DNA of 64,000 nucleotides from Impatiens glandulifera (taxonomy: Eukaryota; Streptophyta; Magnoliopsida; Ericales; Balsaminaceae): the NCBI RefSeq assembly GCF_907164915.1, contig NC_061867.1, positions 45,232,242-45,296,241 on the forward strand, in the 5' to 3' direction. Shown here piece after piece: positions 32,537-44,989 of the stretch. How positions within the stretch are numbered: the first letter of the stretch is position 1; every line of letters starts with the position of its first letter. The notes under the pieces are model-generated. The model saw only the letters and a program-made list of their open reading frames with translations, was not told the origin of the DNA and did not search any database. A program made the translations under genes and the position numbers.

Positions 32537-33352
32537 TTTATGGGTCAGGCTTAAAATAATGCTTATATATCACGTGGTTATGAGTTATAATATAATTAAT
32601 TATATATAAATATTTATATGTGGTTATGATAAAATACTACTCCTTACTTTATTGTTAAAGTCAATGGGGTCTCGGAATGCTAATTTAAAGAGGGGTATTG
32701 TTAATGTCATATTTTTGTTCATCAGAAAAATCATTAAATGTATCATGTCTAAACTCATTATATCTCATCCATTCCACCCTAAATTCAGTAAAGGTATTCC
32801 TAAAGTTTGATGAAGCTTGCTTAAACAAAATTAAGGTCACATTGATTATGTTTTTTTTTTTTTTTTTTTATCTTAGTGGTTTAAATATTATTTACAAGGA
32901 AGAAAAAAGCTCCTTTGGTTTTCTAAGAAGTGTAAATCAATCCTGACCGGTTGTGTTCTGGTAGATTATTTGATTGGAAATATAGATAAAAGGTTCTTTT
33001 ATAATAAAGATGTGACATTGAAGGATCATTTACACGTGTTTTTCTAAAAATAATTACAATAGGATATTAGTCATTTAAGTCTAACGTCAAAAACTATAAA
33101 AAAAAACACGAGTGTTTAAAGTACCATAAGTATAACCGCTATCTTATAATCCTACTATTTTTAAAAAAAATAAATCTGCATATTTCATATTCCAAATTAC
33201 AACTTATATTGGAAAAATAAAAAATTGTATTGATGGAATGGCCAACAAAAACACTTATGTAGTAAGAATTCAACTCAAAATTAGTACACTCATTAAAAAG
33301 ACAATATTTCCTCTTCTCCCTAATGATGAAGAACTTTATAACTAATCATGTC
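32536..33352. other. Interval with no gene seen
   Basis: AT-rich, including a T19-type run near 32850. The 82-codon ORF at 32698-32946 has no domain. Confidence 0.4.
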
Positions 33353-33353
33353 A

Positions 33354-33465
33354 AGTGTCACCCAGAGTTCCCCCAAACACTTCAGTGGGCTTGTTTATCT
33401 CTTAGACAATAACAACAATTTACCATTGAAGTGTTCATGGGAAACTCGAGGGGAGAACTGACTTT
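33354..33465 (-). ncRNA. MIR395: MIR395 copy C: microRNA395 precursor
   Basis: The mature sequence is on the - strand at 33365-33385 and is the canonical form ending ...GAACTC. The complementary arm lies at about 33424-33455 (plus strand 'cattgaagtgttcatgggaaactcgagggg'). The loop (plus strand 'tgggcttgtttatctc...caatttac') differs from both the A/B and D/E/G groups, so C is the most separate member. A TATA box and the upstream block are kept. Target set as for the family. Confidence 0.93.
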
Positions 33466-33524
33466 CCCTTCTTAATCATACATGCATGTTTGATGAGTTA
33501 TTCATAATACTTGAGACCAAATTC

Positions 33525-33533
33525 AATTTATAG
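33525..33533 (-). promoter_or_regulatory. TATA box of MIR395 copy C
   Basis: GCTATAAATTG on the - strand, in the same sequence context as copies A and B, about 145 bp upstream of the mature miRNA. Confidence 0.6.
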
Positions 33534-33620
33534 CCATTTTGTGGTGATCATCAGCCATACTATAAGATATTACGAATTGACAAAGATTTTGAGAATCAGG
33601 ACATAGTTAATTGGAGCTTT

Positions 33621-33670
33621 GTACATAGCTGCAATTATGTACATGGTGAAGGTAAAAGAATAAGATCTTT
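33621..33670 (-). promoter_or_regulatory. Conserved MIR395 upstream block, copy C
   Basis: 'AAGATCTTATTCTTTTACC' is kept; the palindromic part reads 'catgtacataattgca', two changes from the consensus. Confidence 0.6.
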
Positions 33671-35754
33671 GTGTAAGTGGTCCTTATATTCAATACACAG
33701 AATTTATGTATGATTCTCTTATCTCCTCTCTGCATCTAGCCTTCTCTATATGACTAGATACATAATTTATATATCCAAACTAGCAGTTTTTTTGTTAAGG
33801 TTCTTCTCATTCTCAACTTTTAAACTAGTGGCAATCCTGGGAACACCCATATGAGTTTTTCAGGAGTTCTTGCCATGAAGAATGTTGAAACTAGTTGTTA
33901 AGTATGTGTTAACAAATAAATTGATCTTACATTTGCATATTTTTGCCAAGAAATTACCAATAACTTACTGTGTTAATGGCAATGTTCTAGTTCACAAGCT
34001 GTTTAATGATTTAAATGAACAAATCCTAGGTTCAATGGAGAAAATAGATAATAAGTTTTATAATGAGCTATATGAAATTATCCACAATTTTCAATTAAAT
34101 ATATATTTCTGTTAAACCATTGCATTAAGCACGGAATTGAAGGCCGTTATGTTTTAAACATAAGTTTGGAGGTGAACCTCGAGTTTAGATAAAGAAAATA
34201 ACATTTGGTAAAATTATGTCCAAAGACATTAACTTCATTAGATCATGCAAACAAAATACATGAAAAGTAAAGAAGAATGTCGCAAGATATGTGACGGGCC
34301 TTTGGATAATCATATTCTTCGAAATAGTCAGATGATAAAAGTGAAAATAGACATGCAAAGCTCGACCCAGGCCTCCTAGAAGAAGCCCATAAAAGACTTC
34401 TCTGCATGCCCCTAAGCACATCATGCATTAAGACTTCTTTCTGTATTGATAGCAAGTTCTAAAAAAATTAAAGAAGTTAAAATTAATACATTTGTTGATA
34501 AATTAAGGAGTTGAAGAATTAATGAAAAGAAGTTTAACTGCCCAAGGAGAAAACACAATTCAAAAGTGTTTGTTTTGGAAGTTTTGATATGGATAATGCC
34601 ATTTAATTGATCCAAGTCTTGAAATTGACTTTTTGGGAGTTGGTTTGAAGACACAATGGTTACGAGAAAAATAGGGACAAAGATTGCAGCGCCCTTGCGG
34701 AAACGTGGACAAGAATTCCAAACATGAAGGAAAACTGGAATATTTGTAGGAACTGAATTTTACCGTTTTTTAAACTCACTAGAATTGAAAACATTGTAAT
34801 CAGATAATTCATTTACGTTTGTAACTTTTTAGCTTTTATTTAGATTTTTACGACTTCAAAATCATTCTAGGCCTGTCTATAGAATGATCTTTTAAACTCG
34901 TGGTTTGTTTCCCATTTTTGGGAATTTTTAATGAAATTATGTTAAGTCGTTTTTTCCCCCAAAAAAATAGGGGCAAGGAGAAAATGTTAATTTGAATTTA
35001 TAATTGTCTAATCAAGGCCGAGAGTGTCATCATTGCCACAATTGTATTTATAATTGACTAATCTCATTTTCTTTAACTTTGGAATTTTAACTATATAACT
35101 AAGTTCAATGCTATCCACAAAGTTGTGAGCAAAAATATGAAGTGATTAGAGAGAAATTGAGTTACCTATATAGCTACTCGAGAGAATAATCAAACTTAAA
35201 GCTTTCATATATTTTTGTGTATTTTGTGTGATAAAACTTATGTTAAGAAAATTATTTTTGATTCTTAATATTCATAAAATAGTATTAATGGTTTTAGGCT
35301 GAGTGTAATAACTTAAAGATATGAGTGACAAACATATTTAATAAGCATCATGATTTATTTTGACATTTGAAGAAGCAAATACTTTGCTATAAAGACTCAT
35401 AACAATTTAATTAATATGAAAAAGAAGAAATATAGAGATTAAAAAAACAAAGTCTTATAAACTCTTTTGTTTTCTATCTTGTTACCAACAAATTAATATC
35501 AGAGTTTGTGTGGTGAAAAATAGATTAATAGATTATATTGCTCATGTCTAGAATAAAATGTGTTAATTATGTAGACAAATATAAGCTGAGTGAGAAAGCC
35601 TATAACCCAAAGTTGTAAATAACTTAGCTGTAGTTAATTGATGTTTATTATATGGATGTATCAAAATATAACATACATACCCAAAATCTTTTGAAAATTG
35701 TAAGTATTCCGGAATGCGATTGAAAAGTACATCATAGGTGATTTTATATACTAG
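33671..35754. other. Interval with no gene supported
   Basis: A few ORFs of 70-80 codons on both strands have no domain. The tail near 34780-34967 ('gtttgtttcccatttttggg...taatgaaat...ccccc aaaaaaa') resembles the 3' end of an L1 element on the + strand, but no coding part is recognisable. Confidence 0.35.
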
Positions 35755-36035
35755 CAGGACGACGGCCCTGCATAAGGCAACCTACATGCCCCACTTTATA
35801 GGCACCCAATTTTTAATAATTGATAATATTATATTATTAATCTTACTTTATCTTTTTTTTCTTTTTTAATATTAAATATATATAACTTTTTATCTTCTTT
35901 TTAATCTCTTATTTATTATAATATATTAATCATTTATATCTTAGTTTATATTATTAAAATTTTTAATTTTTTTTTACTATTGTAGGGACCACAAAATTTA
36001 AATTTGAATAGGGCCCAAATTCTAAAGCCGACCCT
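35755..36035. mobile_element. hAT-like MITE, second copy (reverse orientation)
   Basis: Read on the - strand from 36035 it begins 'agggtcggctttagaatttgggccc', matching the start of the element at 24388 ('ccggccctgagaatttggggcc'), followed by the shared 'aaatttaaattttg'. The far end has 'cctgc' and 'ggccgtcgtcctg'. The flanks are AT-rich, so no 8-bp duplication can be read with confidence. Confidence 0.55.
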
Positions 36036-36794
36036 ATATATATATGTAGGTAGGCAGATGTACAAATGCATGTTTCGTTACATGACAAGCCATACATTCA
36101 AAAGTTCCATTTTTGTGGGGAGTTCTCCTTTAATTCCAATTTACATTTTGTTCACTATGCTTTAGGACATGATAATCAATGTTGGATACCACCTAAAGCT
36201 GTTGTAACTTATATAGTCTAGTATTCACCTCCCAAATTTGTGTTCAAAATTTGTATGCATCTGCCAAATTGATATTCAAGAAGATTTCAAAACTTAATAC
36301 AGTACTATATAAGAACATAAACGCCTCTAAGTTTAGAGTTTGAGCTGAGTCTAAATGTGGATAAGAAACTGAAAAATAATTTATGTTTGCATTTCTAGTT
36401 ACATTTCATTTGAACAAGTTTATCGAATTTTTAAATTGTCATTTTTAATGTATAAAATTAAAAATAATATTAAAGTTGTCATTTTCAATTTATAAATAGT
36501 AATAATAATAATTTATTAAAATTACATATTTTTTAAGAAAATATAATTAAGAGATAAGAAAAGAGGAAGAAGGAAATTGAATTAGGATGAGAGACGAGAC
36601 TAGACTAGTTGAGAGTCCTTTAATTGTTTGTGGAGAAAACCCATTTTCCAAATCTTATTCATTACACAATATAAAGGATGAAATTAAAAAAAAATATATA
36701 TTATTAGTAGTTGTAAACTGCAACACTTATTAGATGTGTCTCTTCTACAAAGATCCAAGGTTTAAGTACGTACATTGATCATCTTCTCCAGGTC

Positions 36795-36900
36795 AGGTGA
36801 CTCCCTGAGTTCCCCCAAACACTTCAGTAGATTACATAAAGTATACAACAACTTAATTCCATTGAAGTGTCTAAGGAAAACTCAAGGGGACAATTGACTC
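36795..36900 (-). ncRNA. MIR395: MIR395 copy D: microRNA395 precursor
   Basis: The mature canonical miR395 is on the - strand at 36807-36827 (3' arm). The 5' arm at about 36861-36895 reads, in sense, 'tccccttgagttttccttagacacttcaatgg' and pairs over its length. The loop (plus strand 'tagattacataaagtatacaac') is shared with copies E, F and G. TATA box and upstream block are present. Confidence 0.94.
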
Positions 36901-36953
36901 CTCTTTCTCAGTTCTACTTTCTTGATGAATTATTCACAATGGATGAGATGAAA

Positions 36954-36965
36954 TCAAATTTATAG
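36954..36965 (-). promoter_or_regulatory. TATA box of MIR395 copy D
   Basis: On the - strand 'aactataaatttg', about 135 bp before the mature miRNA. Confidence 0.6.
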
Positions 36966-37020
36966 TTTTTTTGGCGGTCATCAACCATTCTTTGGAGCAA
37001 GAAGTAGATTTGAGTCTTGA

Positions 37021-37070
37021 ATATGGATGCAATTGTGTGCATGGTGAAGGTAAAAGAATAAGATCTTGGA
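37021..37070 (-). promoter_or_regulatory. Conserved MIR395 upstream block, copy D
   Basis: In sense: 'AAGATCTTATTCTTTTACC', then 'TTCAC', then CATGCACACAATTGCA. Confidence 0.65.
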
Positions 37071-37990
37071 GTTGGTGGTGGTCCATGTATGAACCTTTTT
37101 TATGTAGAGAGAAAGAGTTAACTGTTGTAGGAAATAGAATCCATGCCCAAAATTCCAGCATGATACTCTTATTGGGTCTCCTTTATGTATATATCCCATC
37201 TTTATGGCTAGATACAAACCCAATCGAGCATTTTCTTTTGGTAAGGCTGATATTTATCATTCTTCAACTCGATTGGCTAAGAAATGCACAACCCACCAAT
37301 GCATATTCTTTCCAAACAATTACTAACTAGGTCAAAAAGGCAATAGTTTTGTTCTTGATCCTCTAATATGTCCATAATGGAAACTAACATATAAATTTGA
37401 TGGGTTATTAATTTGAAAATATTTGGAAGTTTAAAATTGCAAACCATTTGTTAGCGACTCGTGTCTAGATTTCTATGTTTGATGGCACACTTTAAATATT
37501 AGTGAGGTCTATAGCAAGATAGTTAAAATCGAGAATTTATTTAAATTATTATTATCGGTTGTAAACGTGTAAAATCAATAATTTACTTAAATGATAAGAG
37601 TTTGATTGAAAAATGTATTAGTTATATATTATTATTATTTATATATAATTAAGTACTTTAAATACTGACAATTTAAAAATAAAAATATTTAATTATAAAA
37701 TAATTGAATAAGTACTGTAACAAATTTATTTAATTATATTAATTCATTTTTTTAATAAATTATAAATTTTGTTTAATTTATAAATATAATTTTTTAATAT
37801 AAAAATGTAAAATCAAAATTTGGTAAACTTAAAATCGTAAAACTTTAACTAAGAAAATTTTAAATCACTAGCTATTAGCTAGTATTCACAAATTGTAACA
37901 TCGTATAATATTTTTACAAATTCAATTGACATTTTTTGTTATAAAAGAAAACATAGTAAATAGAACTCAGTTATGGATGCATTGTTTTAT

Positions 37991-38823
37991 CCAACATAAA
38001 TAATATAAAAACAAAGCCCTTAAAATATTATATATTAATATATTATATATTAATATAACACAAAATTCTTAAAATATTAAAATATTTCATATTTAACTTT
38101 TTCTAATATTTAAAAAAAATATTTATATATAATTGTTATTTCATTTTTAAGTTTTTATATTTTAATTTCATTATTAATATAAAATATTTAAAATTAATTA
38201 CATAAAAATATTATATTATTATTATTAGTTATTGTAATTATTATTAAATTTTATTTTATTAATTATATTTTATTTTAAATAATTTCTTGATATTATTTAA
38301 ATATTTGAAATAATTGAAATAATTTTTTAAATAAATTAATTAAAAAATTTATTATTATTTTAATTATAAAATAACATCTAATATAATTATAAAAGAATAT
38401 ATATATATATATATAATATTATAATTATAATTATGAGAGTGAACGTGTGAGAGGGACATCATAGGAGAGAAAGTGCATCACACAGAAATTAGATTCATTC
38501 TTTCCAATTTAGAGAGGAATGGATGATTCCTGAGTATCAGTAATCAAATAAATGTGTTGGAATAAAACTCATCAACCAAACACCTCATTGTATTCTCTTT
38601 CTCATTTTTTAGTACAAAACCACGTACCAAGCATCCTCTTTGATTATTTATATATTAGATTATTTGTATGTTAGATTATTGGATTAATTAGATATGTTGA
38701 TTGTAAAATTTTGAATTGTTTGTTTGAATATTTGATTAATTAGATATGTTAATTGTAAATTTTTGGATTGTTTGTTAGATTATTGGACTAGCTAGGTATA
38801 TGAATGATTTAGGAAGGATGTAC
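37991..38823. other. Very AT-rich interval with no gene seen
   Basis: Low-complexity A/T, including a (TA)n run near 38399-38416. Confidence 0.5.
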
Positions 38824-38833
38824 TTTATTTAAC

Positions 38834-39412
38834 ATGTTAATATTTTGTCTAGTCCCAATGGAAGTTCTTGACAAAACATGGATGACTATACTTCGTACTA
38901 ATCCAAAATATATAGAGGGGATTGACAACTTCATAGAATTTGATGAAAGGTCTATGGGTAAATCTTCGATTGCATGTCCTTGTGTAAAGTGTGCAAATCG
39001 AGTATATGAGAATAAGAATATCGTTAGAACTTATCTGATTGTATTCGGTATAAGACAAAACTATGATTTTTGGTATTTTCACGGGGAAATGAGAATTGAA
39101 CGTGAGAATGTAATTGCTACTAGTGAGAGTGGGAAAAATGAATTAGATGATGAGCTTGTAGAAGAACCAATGAATATACAAAAGAATTATGAGAGTAATA
39201 CCATCAACGAACTTGTTGACGTTTGTGATGATCACCTAATGAAGGATATTATCGTTGATTTGTACCTAATGATAATGAACATCCTAGTGAAAATGATCAT
39301 CACATTGATGATGCTAAGGCATTTTACAAATTGTTGGATGATTCGAAACTACCTTTGTACGAAGGTTCTCGAATTTCCAAAGCCTCATCTCTATTTAAAC
39401 TTCTTCAAATAA
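38834..39412 (+). pseudogene. CACTA transposase-associated domain
   Basis: A 192-codon ORF. From about residue 9, 'MEVLDKTWMTILRTNPKYIEGIDNFIEF', then 'CPCVKCANRVYENKNIVRTYLIVFGI' and 'YDFWYFHGE' fit the Transpos_assoc domain found at the N-terminus of TNP2-like proteins, including its C-x-C-x2-C zinc residues. The rest (residues 100-192) is the usual acidic linker, then frame drift. It is broken from the transposase core by frameshifts and is not functional. Confidence 0.85.
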
Positions 39413-39419
39413 AAATGTA

Positions 39420-40290
39420 GGCCAGTGGACAAACACATCATTTGATTTGTTGTTGAGATTATTGAATGATGAAATTCTACCATTCATAATCAACTGCCAA
39501 ATTTGTATTATGAGTGCAAGAAATTCATTACAGACATGGGTCTATCGTATGAAAAAATTGATGTGTGTAAGAATGATTGTATGCTTTTTCGTAAAGAACA
39601 TAAAGATTTCTAGAATTGCAAAATCTATGGGCTCTCCATATGGAATATCAATAAATCTAGTGGTGCAATTCGGAAAAAAGTGAATGGCAAGTTTTTTACC
39701 AATAAGGTGTTGCGGTATTTTCCATTAAAACTGAGGCTGCAAAGACTTTAATGTGTTCCAAAACTTCTTCACTGATGACTTGGAATAAAGATAGCAATTC
39801 CGAAGTTGATGTGTTGAGGCATCTGACTAATTCAGTGACATAGAAGACCTTTGATAACTTGTACATAGATTTTGCAGCAGAACTTCGAAATGTGCAACTT
39901 TCTTTGGCAAGTGATGGATTTCAACCATTTGCTAACGGGAAACATCGTACAGTATTTGGCTCATCCCTTACAATGTCCCTCCCACTATATGTATGAACAC
40001 AAGCAAATTTGTTTTTCAGTCAATGTTTATTCCAGGACCAAAAGGTCCTAGAGATTGCATTGACGTGTTTCTTGAGCCACTTATTGAAGAGTTGATGAAA
40101 TTGTGGCATACCGGTGTGAAGATATACGATGCAAGCAAATCACAATATTTTAACTTGCGGACAACTCTTACGTGGACTATTAATGATTTTCCAGCATATA
40201 CAAATTTGTTTAGATGTAGTAGAAAGAGAAAACTTGCATGTCCGTCTTGTAATCAGAACACTGCATCATTGAGGTTAAAAAATTTCTAGA
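39420..40290 (+). pseudogene. CACTA TNP2-type transposase core
   Basis: In mixed frames: 'KIDVCKNDCMLFRKEHKDF' near 39558-39610 and 'VLRYFPLKLRLQRL' near 39707-39750. Then 'FDNLYIDFAAELRNVQLSLASDGFQPF' near 39850-39930 carries the expected catalytic aspartate (A-S-D-G-F). The open piece 39993-40289 has 'MFIPGPKGPRDCIDVFLEPLIEEL', 'VKIYDASKSQYFNLRTTLTWTINDFPAY' and 'KLACPSCNQNT'. These are diagnostic for the family. Confidence 0.88.
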
Positions 40291-40940
40291 AGGAGTGTTA
40301 CATGAGTCATCAGCACTTCCTCCCGCCTAATCATCGTTGGCGCAAAGAGTCCGTTATGTTTGATGGGCGTACTAAGCATAGAGTGCCTCATATTCTACAA
40401 TTGAGATCCAAAATTCAATTGCAAGCACGCGATCTAAAGGATATTTGTTTGACAAAGTACTGTCATACTAGTTCCTGAAAGATATTAACATGTTAGACGG
40501 TTTTTGTTCAAATATTGGCGTGTGTGTAAATATAAAGGAGAAGAAAATATCAGAATTGAAGAATCACGATTTTCAAATTTATTATAGCATCTCATTCCAC
40601 TAGCTTCACATGGCTTACTTACCGATGATGTGTACGATGATGTAGTGAATTTATCAAGGTTCTTTCGTTTGCTTTGCCAAAAAGGTTTACAATGTGAGCA
40701 ATTGGAAAAACTATAGGACGATATTGTCTTGACACTTTGTAAACTGGAGAATATCTTTCCACTATCTTTTTTTTGATATAATGATGCACTGGCCAATTCA
40801 TTTAGCTTTTTGAGGCTTGCCTTGGAGGGCCTGTCAAATATCGATGAATGTATCTAGTTGAACAATATATGAGCACACTAAAGAAATACCTTAGGAACAT
40901 GAACTTTCCAGAAGGTTCAATTAGCGAGAGTTACCATGTG
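40291..40940 (+). pseudogene. CACTA transposase C-terminal part (DUF4218-like)
   Basis: 'FLPPNHRWRKESVMFDG' near 40317 and, in broken frame near 40730-40900, residues like 'LCKLENIFPLSFF', 'MMHWPIHLAF', and 'EQYMSTLKKYLRN' match the region after the catalytic core. Several stops. Confidence 0.7.
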
Positions 40941-41320
40941 AATGAGAGTATGAGCATGTGTGCCCGGTATTTAGAGGATCAAGAGTCACAAGATGCCTCG
41001 ATACAAACTAGTACAACATTGTCTATATTTATTTTTGCTATGGAAGAGCTATCTAATGACACAACTTACCCATATCAATCGTGGGATCGTCAGCGTGCTC
41101 ATTCGTACAGGAACATTCCAGAAGGTTTAAAAAAGCGAGAGTTACCATGTGAATGAGAGTATGAGCATTTGTGTCCGATATTTGGAGGATCAAGAGTCAC
41201 GAGATGCCTCGATAAAAACTAGTACAACATTGTCCATATTGTTCTCTATGAAAGAGCTATCTAATGACACAACCTACACATACCAACCGTGGGATCGTCA
41301 GCCTGCTCATTTGTACCTCT
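40893..41320 (+). repeat. Two-copy tandem duplication, period about 211 bp
   Basis: 'gcgagagttaccatgtg' at 40924 recurs at 41135, and the following 'aatgagagtatgagca', 'gaggatcaagagtcac', 'gagctatctaatgacaca' and 'cgtgggatcgtcag' recur at the same spacing. It lies at the 3' side of the CACTA remnant. Confidence 0.85.
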
Positions 41321-41360
41321 TAAAAAATTGCCGCGAAGCTAAAGAATATTATAAGTAAGT

Positions 41361-42300
41361 GAAACAATTTAATTACTAGCTATGGTTGGTTTTAGTACTT
41401 TTAACAATAATTTAATTTAACACATCTTCAACGATTTCATGCAATCATGCCAACCCAATATTTTAAATGAAGAACGGATAAACGATACATTAGTTATTTC
41501 AAAGAAAAAGTAAGTAAATCGTTTCAAATGTTTTTTTTAGTAGTTAGACAATGTGTTTAACAACAATTTCTACTAAATAGGTGGAGCAATATTGAAGCCG
41601 AATAGTTCATTGCACCAAGCAATCTCGATGCGCTTAAAATATATTTTGTATAATATCAAGCTATCCGCAGAACGGTTTAAAACTCGACCTTGAAAGAAGC
41701 TTATTTCAACAAGATCCAATCTCAACTTTTGTATAACTTGTAACATGGATAGATGACTCATGTACGAATTATAGAGACCTGATTATTCTTAATGCAAAAA
41801 ATAAAGGAGAGGCAACCTGTATTATGGGCCTGGACACACATACATAAATAAAACTCCAATCACTTCCTCAAGAAAAAGAGAAAATCTTCTAAGAAAGGAA
41901 GAAACTCTTGATCTCATTCTAAAGTCGATGTGATGGATTTTAAGAAACAAGTAGGGGCAGATATAAGAACATCGATTCCATTCGAGTGATCTTCTTAGAA
42001 ATAAAACGAGGATTTCACAATAACTTTTATTCAAGAGATATCGGTCATAATCTCTTTTTCTTTTGTATGCAATTATCCAAAAAGTAACCATCCACATAAG
42101 ATTTTTGAAGAGAATAACATAAATAAACCCCATAAAAGCGAGGCCTAGAGCCCCAAATTGAGAAATGACATATCATTATTATTTTTGTTAAAGAGAGAGG
42201 GGTTTGAAACTCGATGTTTTAGGAAAAAACACCAAAAAAATGAAAATCCCAAAAAGAGAACTAGGATAAACCTCGAAAATATCTTAAGAAAATTGAAAAA
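41361..42300. other. Interval with no gene supported
   Basis: Contains a 103-codon - strand ORF (41822-42133), open but with no domain I recognise and overlapping TE-like sequence. I see no repeat structure until 42310. Confidence 0.35.
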
Positions 42301-42309
42301 TGTTTTTAT

Positions 42310-42548
42310 GATGGTTGAGGTATTGAAATCACCATTCGTCCTCACTCAGACTCTAATCATGATTGTTACGACAAAAGCACAATGTATTGATTCTACCATA
42401 TATACCCCGGAAATGAAAAAAGAAAACGGCTCAAGTGGTTGAGATTTTGAAATTACCTTCCTTTGTCACTCAAAGTCTAGTCTTGATTGCTATGACAATG
42501 GAAATGATGTATCGATTCTACTAGATATACCCACGAGTCAATAAAAGA
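42310..42548 (+). repeat. Two diverged tandem units of about 124 bp
   Basis: 'gattctac.a.atatacccc' ends both units (about 42390 and 42514), with 'tgattgttacgacaa' and 'tgattgctatgacaa' before it. A related single unit is at about 56034 ('gattctatcagatacacccga'). Confidence 0.6.
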
Positions 42549-42982
42549 AAAAAAGAGAAAATGGCAAATGGAAAACCAAAAAATAAAGTCAATAGGCCTC
42601 TATAAAATATATTAGGATGAGTTTGACTTTCAAGAAATTTGGTTCAGAACCGGGAAACCAAAAATAGTCGCACACATGTCAAAACATTTTTTTGACTATT
42701 TTCTCCGAGGGTTTGATTCTGATAATTTTTTGTACACGAGATTGAATTTATAGATGATATCTCAAAAGTTATGGAAAAAAATATTATTCATTGATGAAAT
42801 AAAAATCATTACAAAGGACGGAAAAGATGTTCAAAGCCTAACCTTGAATATGTTTCGAATCCAAAAATATCATGATTCATTCATAGGGAACAATGTCCAT
42901 TCTAATCTCGAAAAACGGAGAAAAAAGGATAGGAACTGGAAGAACAAAAAAATGTTTCTTTATCCAAAAACATTTGTCAATA

Positions 42983-44220
42983 GGTACATGAGACTGTTCG
43001 TACATGATCTCATTTAAACCCTACTTGTAGTTAGGTATCTAAACCCTATATTTCAATAGGTACGTGATATCGTTTGTACACGATCCCTCTTAAACTCTAA
43101 TTGTAGTTAGATATCCAAACTCAATATGTCTATAAGTACATGAGATCGTTCGTACACGATCCCGTTTAAACCCTAATTGTAGTTAGGTATCTAAACTCTA
43201 TATGTCGATAGGTACGTGAGATCGTTCGTAAACGATCCTGTTTAAACTCTAATTGTAGTTAGGTATCCAAACCCTATCTATTAATAAGTATGTGAGAACA
43301 TTCGTACACGATCCCCTTTAAACCCTAATTGTAGTTATGTATCTAAACCCTATCTGTCGATATGTACGAGAGATTGTTCGTACATAATTCTGATGTAAGC
43401 CTTGTTTGTTGACAAGCATATAGATAATTTTTAAGATGGTCTATTAACAATCTTGTCTGTCGACAAAGACATGAGATCATACATACATGATTCAGTGGAA
43501 AACCATATTTGTTAATAGATCGAGACATTGTTTATATACGAATTCGTTAGAAACCCTATCTATCTATAGGTGCGATGATCGTTCATAAATGATTCTGCTT
43601 GGAAAACCCTATTTGTTAATAGGTCGAGATATCATTTGTATACGATTCCGCTGAAAACCGTATTTATTGATAGGTGCACTAATCGTTCGTATATAATTCT
43701 GCTCGAAAAATCCTATTTATAGATAGGTCAAGACATTGTTTTTATACGATTCTATTAAACCCTATTTTTTGATAGGTGCGTTGATCGTTCGTACATGATT
43801 TCGCCTGGAAAACCGTATTTATTAATAAGTTGAGACATTATTTGTATACAATTCCACTAAAAACCCTATATGTATATAGAAGTATTAATTGTTCGTACAC
43901 GATCCTGTCTGAAAACCCTATCTATTGATAGATGCGTTAATCATTCGTACACGATTCTGTCTAAAACTCTATATTTAAATAGGCATTCCCTCTCGCAACA
44001 TCACTACAACCAAAATATCCAAGCTTTGTTTATCAACCAACATAGTGATCATTCGTACATGATCCTAACAAAACTCTATCGCTCGAATAAGTATCCTAAA
44101 TCCTATCACTCGAATAGGTATTCTAAACCATATCTCTCGATAGATACTCAAAGATAAACCCTATCTCTCGATGGGTATATCAAAATCCTATTCTCAATAG
44201 GTACTTCCTTTTAATTTACC
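42983..44220 (+). repeat. Large tandem array, 76-bp units degenerating to about 55-65 bp
   Basis: The first six units are exactly 76 bp apart (starts near 42983, 43059, 43135, 43211, 43287, 43363). Each has 'ggtacgtgagatcgttcgtacacgatcc' and 'aaaccctaattgtagttaggtat'-type words. Later units shorten and diverge. The core 'atcgttcgtacacgat' can pair with itself (ATCGT/ACGAT). Non-coding. Confidence 0.9.
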
Positions 44221-44989
44221 AAAATACGAAAATATATTTGTTGACAGTACTATATTCCTATGTATATGAGCCTTCAATCTTACATATTGGTAACCTTCGT
44301 GGCATGTTTGTCAACTTCCGCGATAAACCTATTTATGGATAGTACTCTAATCATATGTTTATGATCTCTCAACGCGTTACTTATTAGTAAGCCCCATAGG
44401 TAAGCTTGTTAGCTTTCATTAAGCTTTATCTATTAATAGTCTTGCGATCATGCACATATAATCACCCTAAGTGTTACGGTTAGTAACCTATATGAAATGT
44501 TACTAAAACATTCATGTTCCCTGGCATATATCATAAATGAATTATTAGCCATTTGTACATGACTGATCCTGAATAATTTAATGATATTTCATTCTAGATA
44601 GGAATTGATATTTCAATACCTATGATTATTTCCATTCTCCGAATTTTACGGATACTTTGTTAATATCTGTAAAATAGGATTCCCAAAGAGTTATCCTTGT
44701 TAGGATAATCATCAAGGAAAAATCCTTAAAGCAACGCTTGGAAGCACCTAGACAAAATTTTATACACAACATCACCAGATCACTCAAATATTTGCATGCT
44801 ACAAGTTCTATCTTTCTAAATACCCTCATTATAAATTGGATAAGATAACTTAGTGTTAGACGTCATACTCAAATCAGCATGTTCAAAACCAGTTTGTTGT
44901 ATTCAAACTCGATTCGCGAAGGGCACTCTTTAAGCACACTAAAAATCTACATTCCCAATATATAAAATTAAAATCATTATTTCGATTTA
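44221..44989. other. Decayed continuation between the tandem array and the LTR-like repeat
   Basis: Scattered remnants of array words ('tgttgacagtac', 'ttattaatagt') but no regular period and no gene. Confidence 0.35.

Larger units (their letters stand above)
36640..37990 (-). repeat. MIR395-bearing duplication unit D
   Basis: About 1.35 kb similar to 53590-55250 (unit E), and in part to 60318-60875 (F) and 60900-61793 (G). Similarity covers sequence downstream of the hairpin, the hairpin, its promoter, and a further 700 bp upstream. Confidence 0.85.
38824..41360 (+). mobile_element. Decayed CACTA (En/Spm) transposon fragment
   Basis: Carries, in order, a transposase-associated zinc domain, a TNP2-type transposase and a DUF4218-like region, all broken. 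This order is that of plant CACTA elements. The CACTA termini and the 3-bp target duplication were not found. Confidence 0.8.

Noticed and set aside
34185..34455. Two overlapping - strand ORFs near 34.2-34.5 kb
   Set aside because: Low-information, hydrophobic, no motif and no second copy; probably chance.
36981..37223. 80-codon - strand ORF similar to ORFs at 54134-54427, 60595-60801 and 61414-61722
   Set aside because: The similarity comes from duplication of the MIR395 units. The frames lie in or upstream of the miRNA promoter, carry frame-shifting indels between copies and have no domain, so they are not treated as protein genes or miRNA-encoded peptides.
41822..42133. 103-codon - strand ORF with hydrophobic and basic stretches, considered as organelle-derived DNA
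   Set aside because: I could not match it to any chloroplast or mitochondrial protein; calling it organellar would be a guess.
43000..43330. 'aaaccctaa' words resembling plant telomere repeats or telo-boxes
   Set aside because: They occur once per 76-bp unit and never as consecutive CCCTAAA repeats, so this is not an interstitial telomere. A promoter telo-box role has no gene to serve here.
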